Shown: piece by piece, positions 57,933-64,000 of the stretch | Layout of the letters: each line of letters opens with the position of its first letter | How positions within the stretch are numbered: the stretch's first letter is position 1 | From: SW4 sp042466115 | Lineage (GTDB): Bacteria > Pseudomonadota > Alphaproteobacteria > Rhodobacterales > Rhodobacteraceae | DNA length: 64,000 bases | Direction of reading: 5' to 3' | NCBI RefSeq assembly: GCF_042466115.1 | Contig: NZ_JAXHBQ010000001.1 | Coordinates: forward strand, 1,984,001-2,048,000 | The notes under the pieces: generated by a model | The model's database searches: none | The model's input: only the letters and a program-made list of their open reading frames with translations | What the model was told of the DNA's origin: nothing | Translations under genes and position numbers: made by a program

Positions 57933-59776
57933 TGCGCCGCCTCGATATCCGCGCCGATAAATCCACCTGATTGCCGCTCCCAGAAGCCCGCATAAAGCCC
58001 GCCTTTGGCCAGCAGGCTGTCGTGGGTGCCATCCTCGACGATCTTGCCGTCATCCATGACGATGATCCGGTCCATCCGGGCAATCGTCGACAGGCGGTGC
58101 GCAATCGCGATGACGGTCTTGCCTTCCATCATCCCGTAAAGCGTCGACTGGATCGCCGCCTCGACCTCGCTGTCAAGCGCGCTTGTTGCTTCGTCCAGCA
58201 GTAGGATCGGCGCGTCTTTAAGGATCACGCGGGCCAGTGCGATCCGCTGCCGCTGCCCACCCGACAGCTTGACACCGCGCTCGCCCACTTTTGCGCTGTA
58301 TCCCTTGCGGCCCTCGCCATCTTCAAGATCAAGGATAAAGTCGTGCGCTTCGGCCTTCTTGGCGGCAATTGTCATCTCGTCCTCGGACGCATGCGGCGCG
58401 CCATAAAGGATGTTGTCGCGCACCGACCTGTGCAGCAACGCACTGTCCTGCTGAACCATGCCAATCGCGCTGCGCAGGCTGTCTTGGGTCACCTTGGCGA
58501 TGTCCTGACCATCAACCAGAATGCGGCCGCCTTCGGCTTCATAGAACCGTAAAAGAAGCTTGACGAGGGTCGATTTCCCAGCGCCCGAGCGACCAATCAG
58601 GCCAACCTTTTGGCCTGCCCCGATCGTCAGTGAAATCGACTGCAGCCCGCCGCTGTCCTTGCCGTAATGATGGCGAAGGCCGTCAATCGTGATCTCGCCC
58701 TTGGACACGGTCAGATCTTGCGCATCGGGGTGATCAATCAAGGTGATCGGCTGGGCGATCGTCTCCATGCCCTCCTGAATGATGCCAAGGTTCTGGAACA
58801 GGTTCGTCACGGCCCACATGATCCAGCCAGTCATCGCATTCAATCGCAGCGTCAAAGCGGCGGCGGCAGCAATGATCCCCACCGTTGCCGACCCGACAGA
58901 CCACAGCCAGATTGCCCAGCCGACAACCGCAACGATCAGAAACCCGTTCAGCATTACCAGCGCAAGGTCCATGATCGTGTAAAGGCGCATTTCGCGCTGC
59001 AAGGTGCGGCGCGTGTTTTCGATCGCATCGCGCGCGTATTCGACCTCGCTGTCATGATGCGCAAACATCTTGACCGAATGGATGTTGGTGTAACTGTCGA
59101 CCACGCGCCCGGTCACTTCCGAGCGCGCATCGCTTGATGCCTTGGCAGCGGGGGCAACGCGCCGCACCGTCCAGCGCATCAACAGCATATAAAGGCCAAA
59201 CCAGACCAGAAGCGGCAACATCAACCGCGGATCCGCATCAGCCAGCAACACTGCCGCGCCCACCAGATAAGCAAGGGCAAACGTAACCGCATCAAAGGTT
59301 TGAAATGCCACTTCCCCGGCGGCAGGCGGGGTTTGCATGATCCGGTTGGCGATACGTCCGGCAAAATCATCTTCGAACCAGCCCACGGATTGGCGCAAAA
59401 CATGGCGATGTGCGCGCCAACGGACGATTGTGCCGAAGTTCGGGATGATGCTGTTATTCAGCAGGCCCACATCCAACATCTGGAATACCGGCCGCAGTAA
59501 CAGAATAAATAGCGCGACCAGGAACAGCTCGAAGCCGTGCAATGCCCAGACAGCCCCCGGTTCAGCCTGACCCATCAAGTCAACCAAGCGACCCATATAA
59601 AAGATCAACCAAACCTCGACAGCGGCAACGACAACCGACATGATTCCCGCAGCCCAAAACACCCGCTTGAACGGGCGCGCATAGCCCATCAGGAACGGCC
59701 AGAGGCGCGTTGGGGGCGTGTCGATTTCCTCGTAGGGTTCATAAGGATCGACGAGTTGTTCAAAAAAACGAAACAC
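57929..59776 (-). CDS. ABC exporter half-transporter, first of a pair
   Basis: This 615-residue half-transporter starts at GTG 59776 (MFRFFEQLVDPYEPYEE). I prefer it over TTG 59821 because AAAGG lies nine bases upstream and the family opening is F-R-F-F. The TM domain shows six helices (about 55-330). The ATPase has GLIGRSGAGKST (about 388-399), LSGGQRQRIALARVIL and ILLLDEATSALDSE. It matches its partner in length and sequence pattern, which indicates a gene duplication. It lies 71 bp after cca. Confidence 0.9.
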   Translation of the reverse strand: MFRFFEQLVDPYEPYEEIDTPPTRLWPFLMGYARPFKRVFWAAGIMSVVVAAVEVWLIFYMGRLVDLMGQAEPGAVWALHGFELFLVALFILLLRPVFQMLDVGLLNNSIIPNFGTIVRWRAHRHVLRQSVGWFEDDFAGRIANRIMQTPPAAGEVAFQTFDAVTFALAYLVGAAVLLADADPRLMLPLLVWFGLYMLLMRWTVRRVAPAAKASSDARSEVTGRVVDSYTNIHSVKMFAHHDSEVEYARDAIENTRRTLQREMRLYTIMDLALVMLNGFLIVAVVGWAIWLWSVGSATVGIIAAAAALTLRLNAMTGWIMWAVTNLFQNLGIIQEGMETIAQPITLIDHPDAQDLTVSKGEITIDGLRHHYGKDSGGLQSISLTIGAGQKVGLIGRSGAGKSTLVKLLLRFYEAEGGRILVDGQDIAKVTQDSLRSAIGMVQQDSALLHRSVRDNILYGAPHASEDEMTIAAKKAEAHDFILDLEDGEGRKGYSAKVGERGVKLSGGQRQRIALARVILKDAPILLLDEATSALDSEVEAAIQSTLYGMMEGKTVIAIAHRLSTIARMDRIIVMDDGKIVEDGTHDSLLAKGGLYAGFWERQSGGFIGADIEAAQ

Positions 59777-59847
59777 GGTTGGCTGGCCTTTGTCAGGGTT
59801 ATCCTTGGGATATAGCCCCAATCACGCCTAAGCAAAACCCGCGACTG

Positions 59848-60996
59848 CTAGCGCAGCAACTCTGCGCGGGTGAGGGTGAATCCAGACGCGATCCAACGCT
59901 GTTCAGCGTTGCCAAGCGCCTTGCCCAAAGCCGGACCACTCAGGTCGAGCATGAAATCAGACGCGGCAAGCGGAAACGACTGGTTCGCCCCAAACACGGC
60001 CTTTTCAGCAAGCTTAGTGTCGAATTCCTGCCCCGCCATTGCCGCCCGCAGTGCAAGGATATCAACGGCGCGATCCGCGAACCGATAACCAAGTTCCTGC
60101 GCCGCCATGCCGTTACCAAGGCCTTCGCGAAGCTGCGAAAGGTGGGTCATTTCACGCTTCGTGAGGCGCAAAAGGTCGCCAGGATCCTCGCCGCCCAACG
60201 CTGCAAGGCGGCGTATCGGATCAGGGGCAAGCCCCGCCTGCCCTTCGACATGCATCAGAACGGCCAGCAACAAGGCATTTGATCCAGGCAAGATGCGCAT
60301 CAGAACACCCGCGGCCGCCATCGCAGCGACAGATGGCGCGGGATCGGGCGCAGACAGTAGCTTGCGCATCTCGTGCCCGACCCGTTCGCGGGAAAGCTGG
60401 TCCAACCCGTCCGTATTGGCCGCGCAGGCAGCCAACCCATCGGCATCCAGCCCGTTTTCGGGATCGCCATACCAGGCATGGAACCGGAAAAAGCGCAGGA
60501 TACGCAGATAGTCTTCGCGGATGCGCGCATCGGGGTCATCAATGAACCGCACGCGCCGCGCATGAAGATCATCCAGGCCACCCAGCGGATCGGCGACATT
60601 GCCATCAGGATCGACATAAAGCGCGTTCATCGTGAAATCGCGCCGCCGTGCATCATCAGTCATGTTACCAGCAAAGGCGACGACGGCACGGCGCCCGTCC
60701 GTATCGATATCCTTGCGGAAAGTCGTTACTTCAAATGGGACGTTTTCGGCAAGAATAGTGACTGTTCCGTGGTCAATCCCTGTCGGAATAGCCCGCAATC
60801 CCCGGGCCTTGGCCAGTTGCATGACAACCTCCGGCGGGGCATCGGTGGAAAGGTCGAGATCAGCAACAAGTTCACCCAGCAAGGTGTTGCGCACACAGCC
60901 GCCGACGAACCACGCCTGATATCCCGCATCCGTCAACACCGCGCAAACGCGGCGCGCTGGGACACTGCCAAGCCATTCAGGCGAAATGCGGGTCAT
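59848..60996 (-). CDS. cca: CCA tRNA nucleotidyltransferase (bacterial class II)
   Basis: This 382-residue enzyme adds or repairs the CCA end of tRNA. The nucleotidyltransferase motif FVGGCVRNTLLGELVADLDLSTDAP (about 30-54) has the GG-x-R and DLD metal site. RRDFTMNALYVD and IREDYLRILRFFRFHAWYG follow as in class II proteins. The usual D after GGxVR is N here (VRNTL), an uncommon but tolerated substitution. It overlaps the upstream NUDIX gene by ATGA. It may matter less for tRNAs with an encoded CCA, such as the tRNA-Leu of this window. Confidence 0.93.
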   Translation of the reverse strand: MTRISPEWLGSVPARRVCAVLTDAGYQAWFVGGCVRNTLLGELVADLDLSTDAPPEVVMQLAKARGLRAIPTGIDHGTVTILAENVPFEVTTFRKDIDTDGRRAVVAFAGNMTDDARRRDFTMNALYVDPDGNVADPLGGLDDLHARRVRFIDDPDARIREDYLRILRFFRFHAWYGDPENGLDADGLAACAANTDGLDQLSRERVGHEMRKLLSAPDPAPSVAAMAAAGVLMRILPGSNALLLAVLMHVEGQAGLAPDPIRRLAALGGEDPGDLLRLTKREMTHLSQLREGLGNGMAAQELGYRFADRAVDILALRAAMAGQEFDTKLAEKAVFGANQSFPLAASDFMLDLSGPALGKALGNAEQRWIASGFTLTRAELLR

Positions 60997-61595
60997 ACTG
61001 CCATCCGATCTGCGAGCGCGCGAAGCATGCGCGCTGTCGCACCCCAAACATAATAGGGACCATAGGGAACAGTGAAGTAGTAGCGCCGCTGCCCCTGCCA
61101 GATACGCGATTCGACATGGAAGTTCGCGATATCAAGAAGATGGGACAGGGGAACTTGAAACACTTCGCTGACTTCGCCCGCTTCGGCGCGTGGCTCGAAC
61201 GGCTGGCGAATCAACCCGACGATCGGCGTGACGTGGAAACCGGTGACGGTTTCATGGCATGGCAATTCACCAAGGATTTCGACGTTGGCGCGCGGCAGGC
61301 CAATTTCTTCTTCGGTTTCGCGCAGCGCCGCATCAAGCAGGGTTGGATCGCCCGGGTCCTGCTTGCCCCCCGGAAAAGCGATTTGCCCCGGATGATGGCG
61401 CAAGCGCGGCGAGCGTTTGGTCAGAATCACCTGCGGGTGATCCCTAACCACAATGATCGGAACCAGGACGGCCGCCGGACGAAGAACCCTGTCAGGTGGC
61501 AGTTTGAGTTCAGGATTGAGATCGAAATCAGACGTGGCGGCCCCGTCCCTGGACAGGGCTGCCAAAAGGGTCTGCCTCAGATCAGGACGCATCAT
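60993..61595 (-). CDS. CoA pyrophosphatase (NUDIX, UPF0035/NudL type)
   Basis: This 200-residue NUDIX enzyme hydrolyses CoA or its derivatives. LTKRSPRLRHHPGQIAFPGGKQDPGDPTLLDAALRETEEEIG (about 58-99) joins the family's LRxHPGQIAFPGG motif to the NUDIX box. YFTVPYGPYYVWGATARMLRALADR closes the domain. It overlaps hslO by 14 bp and cca by ATGA, in one minus-strand transcription unit. CoA turnover during heat or redox stress is a reasonable role beside hslO. Confidence 0.93.
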   Translation of the reverse strand: MMRPDLRQTLLAALSRDGAATSDFDLNPELKLPPDRVLRPAAVLVPIIVVRDHPQVILTKRSPRLRHHPGQIAFPGGKQDPGDPTLLDAALRETEEEIGLPRANVEILGELPCHETVTGFHVTPIVGLIRQPFEPRAEAGEVSEVFQVPLSHLLDIANFHVESRIWQGQRRYYFTVPYGPYYVWGATARMLRALADRMAV

Positions 61596-62583
61596 TGGGC
61601 GGGTCTGTCGCCTCGAAACCCAGGGTCTGCGGCTCGAATTCGTAGTGCGCGCCGCAAAACTGGCAATCGGCGGTAACGATTCCCTCGTCGGTCGTCATAT
61701 GCGCGATATCCTTGGCCGAATAGATCGACAGGCTTTGGCGCACTTTTTCATCGGAACAGGAACACCCGAACTGAACGGGCTGCGGGTCAAACACACGCGG
61801 GCCTTCTTCGTGGAAAAGACGCACCAACAGTTCGGTGGGTTGCACCGTAGGCCCGATCAGTTCCAGCGCATCGACAGTATCAAGCAGCAGGTTGGCACGC
61901 GACCAGTTTTCACCCTCGTCCGCGTCAAGAATATCCGCCGCATCCAGCAAGCCTTGATCGCCGGACGCGCCATCAGTCGCAACAAACGGGGATGCCTTGG
62001 GCATGTGCTGCAGCATTACACCACCCGCGCGCCAGCTTTCGTTCTGGCCCGCCATCCGCGAGCGACCAAACGTCAGGGAAAACCGTGTCGGGAGCTGTTC
62101 GGATTGCGCGAAATAGGTCTCAGCACAGGTCGCAAGTGACCCGCCAGCGATTGGCGTGATCCCTTGATAGGGCGTCATGTCGGCGCCCTGATCAATCAAC
62201 ACTGCAAAATAACCCTTGCCGATCTGGCTGAACGGATCGGCGTTGTGATCCAGCCGTTCCGCATCATAGCTTGCATAGGCGCGGATCTGCGCCGGTTCGC
62301 CATCGGCTTTGGGTGCGTAGTAATCCGTGGCGATGATGCGCGCCGCACCCTCACCGCGCACCTGTAGCGACAGCTTCCAACGCAGCTTGATCGACTGACC
62401 GATCAGCGCCGTCAACAATGACATTTCCGCAACCAAAGCCTCGATCGACGCGGGATAATTGTGCTGGCTCAGCACTTGGTCCAGAACGCCATCAAGGCGC
62501 GCAACGCGCCCACGGATATCCGAGGCATCAAGCTGAAATGGCAGGACAGTATCGTCCCAGGCGATTTGAGAGCCGAGGGTCAT
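61582..62583 (-). CDS. hslO: Hsp33 redox-regulated chaperone
   Basis: This 333-residue holdase is activated by oxidative stress together with unfolding. The C-terminal zinc/redox switch has Cys274-Ser-Cys276 (FGCSCSDEK) and Cys307-x-x-Cys310 (ADCQFCGAHYEF); the family form is CxCx(~30)CxxC. The N-terminal substrate domain and linker (about 1-255) are complete. An RpoH-type promoter lies upstream at 62623-62649. It starts the six-gene run hslO-nudix-cca-abc-abc-rlmD. Confidence 0.95.
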   Translation of the reverse strand: MTLGSQIAWDDTVLPFQLDASDIRGRVARLDGVLDQVLSQHNYPASIEALVAEMSLLTALIGQSIKLRWKLSLQVRGEGAARIIATDYYAPKADGEPAQIRAYASYDAERLDHNADPFSQIGKGYFAVLIDQGADMTPYQGITPIAGGSLATCAETYFAQSEQLPTRFSLTFGRSRMAGQNESWRAGGVMLQHMPKASPFVATDGASGDQGLLDAADILDADEGENWSRANLLLDTVDALELIGPTVQPTELLVRLFHEEGPRVFDPQPVQFGCSCSDEKVRQSLSIYSAKDIAHMTTDEGIVTADCQFCGAHYEFEPQTLGFEATDPPNDAS

Positions 62584-62622
62584 GGGGTTTCCTTAGACGT
62601 CGGGGGTTGGCATACCGCGTCC

Positions 62623-62649
62623 ATATAGGTGCGGCAAGCAAAGGTCCAA
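62623..62649 (-). promoter_or_regulatory. Heat-shock (RpoH-type) promoter of hslO
   Basis: On the minus strand CTTGGAC (TTGGAC 62649-62644), then 14 bases and CCTATAT (62629-62623), which is the same CCTATAT -10 as at dnaK. It lies 40 bases before the hslO ATG and only a few bases from the divergent NUDIX start at 62656. Confidence 0.55.
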
Positions 62650-62655
62650 GGGGTT

Positions 62656-63114
62656 ATGATCAGACGATACGGCGAAGCCGTGGTATCAAAGCAACGCTAT
62701 GTCCATCGCGCCGGCGCCTATGCGGTGCTGCCACGCAACGGCAAGCTGCTGGTGACACTGCAAACCCATCCCCGCGTCGAGGTGCAACTGCCCGGCGGTG
62801 GCATTGATCCCGGTGAAAGCACTGTGCGCGCTTTGCACCGCGAAGTATTCGAGGAAACCGGCTGGCACATTGCGGCCCCGCGCCGTTTGGGCGCGTTCCG
62901 CCGCTTTGTCTATATGCCCGAATATGACATGTGGGCGGAAAAGCTGTGCCACATCTACATGGCCCGACCTGTGCGCCCGCATGGCCCCCCGTCCGAGGAT
63001 GGACATACCGCGATGTGGCTCTCGCCCAGCGAGGCCTACCACGAACTTGGCAATGCGGGTGATGCCGATTTCGTCGCCCGGCTGTTTGGCCTCATCTCGC
63101 CTCGCTTGCCCTGA
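62656..63114 (+). CDS. NUDIX hydrolase
   Basis: This 152-residue protein starts at ATG 62656 (MIRRYGEAVVSKQRYVHRAGAYAVLP). The NUDIX box is GGGIDPGESTVRALHREVFEETGW (about 47-70), with the REVFEE metal ligands. The opening VHRAGAYAVLPRNGKLLVTLQTHP is that of alphaproteobacterial NUDIX proteins close to 8-oxo-dGTP or ADP-ribose hydrolases; the substrate is not determined. It precedes argG by 51 bp on the same strand and may be co-transcribed. Confidence 0.88.
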   Translation: MIRRYGEAVVSKQRYVHRAGAYAVLPRNGKLLVTLQTHPRVEVQLPGGGIDPGESTVRALHREVFEETGWHIAAPRRLGAFRRFVYMPEYDMWAEKLCHIYMARPVRPHGPPSEDGHTAMWLSPSEAYHELGNAGDADFVARLFGLISPRLP

Positions 63115-63165
63115 CCCCGATAACCCGATATTGCCGCGCGCAACACGCAAGATGGAGACTGGCCC

Positions 63166-64000
63166 ATGTCCGCACCCAAGAAAGTTGTCCTCGCCTATTC
63201 GGGCGGTCTGGATACCTCGATCATCCTGAAATGGTTGCAGACGGAATATGGCTGCGAGGTCGTGACATTTACCGCCGATCTGGGGCAGGGCGAAGAACTG
63301 GAACCCGCCCGCAAAAAGGCCGAGATGATGGGCGCGGCGTCGATCCACATCGAAGATCTGCGCGAGGAGTTCGTGCGCGATTTCGTCTTTCCGATGTTCC
63401 GTGCGAACGCGTTGTATGAGGGCCTGTATCTGCTTGGCACCTCTATCGCCCGCCCGCTGATTTCTAAGCGTCTGGTTGAAATTGCCGAGGCCGAGGGCGC
63501 CGATGCGGTTGCCCATGGCGCGACCGGCAAGGGCAACGATCAGGTTCGGTTTGAGTTGGCCTGCTACGCACTGAACCCCGACATCAAAGTGATTGCGCCA
63601 TGGCGCGAATGGGATCTGTCCAGCCGCACCAAACTGATTGATTTCGCCGAGAAGAACCAGATCCCGATTGCCAAGGACAAACGCGGCGAAGCGCCGTTCA
63701 GCGTGGATGCAAACCTGCTGCACACATCATCCGAAGGCAAGGTTCTGGAAGACCCCGCCGAGGTTGCGCCCGATTACGTTTACCAGCGCACAGTTGCGCC
63801 CGAAGACGCACCAAACACGCCTGAATTTATCGAAGTAGGGTTTGAGCGCGGCGATGCCGTGTCAATCAACGGCACAGCGATGTCGCCTGCGACGATCCTG
63901 ACCAAGCTGAACGAACTAGGCGGCAAGCACGGCATTGGCCGGCTGGATTTTGTCGAGAACCGCTTTGTCGGAATGAAATCGCGCGGCATCTATGAAACGC
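63166..64000 (+). CDS. argG: Argininosuccinate synthase, 3' end outside window
   Basis: The ATG at 63166 opens a frame that runs to the window edge (278 codons of about 405). ArgG joins citrulline and aspartate with ATP. The ATP-binding P-loop is LAYSGGLDTSIILKWL (about 9-24, SGGLDTS at 12-18). ADLGQGEELEPARKKAE, GLYLLGTSIARPLISKRL and AHGATGKGNDQVRFE are canonical. NFF: the C-terminal part cannot be judged here. argJ is at 33.5 kb, so the arginine genes are not clustered. Confidence 0.97.
   Translation, partial: MSAPKKVVLAYSGGLDTSIILKWLQTEYGCEVVTFTADLGQGEELEPARKKAEMMGAASIHIEDLREEFVRDFVFPMFRANALYEGLYLLGTSIARPLISKRLVEIAEAEGADAVAHGATGKGNDQVRFELACYALNPDIKVIAPWREWDLSSRTKLIDFAEKNQIPIAKDKRGEAPFSVDANLLHTSSEGKVLEDPAEVAPDYVYQRTVAPEDAPNTPEFIEVGFERGDAVSINGTAMSPATILTKLNELGGKHGIGRLDFVENRFVGMKSRGIYET

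Noticed and set aside
1..64000. CRISPR arrays, insertion sequences, prophage or genomic-island signatures
   Set aside because: No regularly spaced repeats, transposase, integrase or composition jump seen; gene content is core chromosomal throughout.

Overview
The window is a chromosomal segment of an alphaproteobacterium, most likely a marine Roseobacter-group member of the Rhodobacteraceae. That placement rests on the rnd-kdsD-lptCAB-hpf-ptsN order, the Rhodobacteraceae-type sulfotransferase and glycosyltransferase run, the complex-I-associated NDUFA9-like reductase, and tiny signal/TM proteins typical of that family. The genus is not resolvable from the sequence alone. Coding density is very high, many genes overlap by ATGA, and no stretch above 300 bases lacks a gene. 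I see no CRISPR array, insertion sequence, integrase, rRNA or prophage gene.

Layout. 1-5.5 kb: gltD, two tandem paralogous secreted proteins and gltB (partial), all on the minus strand, with a repeat-rich control region. 5.6-7.4 kb: uppP and an NDUFA9-like reductase. 7.6 kb: tRNA-Leu(CAG). 7.8-12.5 kb (plus): rnd-like exonuclease, kdsD, lptC (frameshifted), lptA, lptB, hpf, ptsN, which covers Kdo supply, LPS transport and stress control. 12.5-21.7 kb (minus): surface glycan locus with a double sulfotransferase, four glycosyltransferases, galU, kdsB and cysQ; an ABC-2 polysaccharide-type permease faces away from it. 23-27 kb: dnaK, dnaJ, radC. 27-33.5 kb: a PBP-OmpA fusion plus an anchored partner, secA, and a parvulin. 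33.5-35.3 kb: argJ, mutT and a 40-residue protein.

35.4-40.8 kb (minus): rimP-nusA-ylxR-infB, with ylxR frameshifted and a terminator-like hairpin in the leader. 41-47.6 kb (minus): proline iminopeptidase plus a complete oligopeptide ABC importer. 47.6-52.6 kb: ubiG, marR, an amidase, grxC, comF, a methyltransferase-like gene and hemH. 52.7-54.8 kb: a small TM protein, two L,D-transpeptidases and a CAP lipoprotein. 54.9-62.6 kb (minus): hslO, CoA NUDIX, cca, an ABC exporter pair and an RlmD-like methyltransferase, apparently one transcription unit behind a heat-shock-type promoter. 62.7-64 kb: NUDIX and argG (partial).

How the genes fit together. Envelope building dominates: Kdo (kdsD, kdsB), LPS transport (lptCAB), undecaprenyl recycling (uppP), glycan assembly and sulfation (with cysQ to remove the PAP by-product), protein export and folding (secA, parvulin) and peptidoglycan crosslinking. 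The second theme is core information processing and stress response (rimP-nusA-infB, dnaKJ, hslO, hpf). Two apparent single-base frameshifts (lptC and ylxR) are either sequencing errors or recent lesions.
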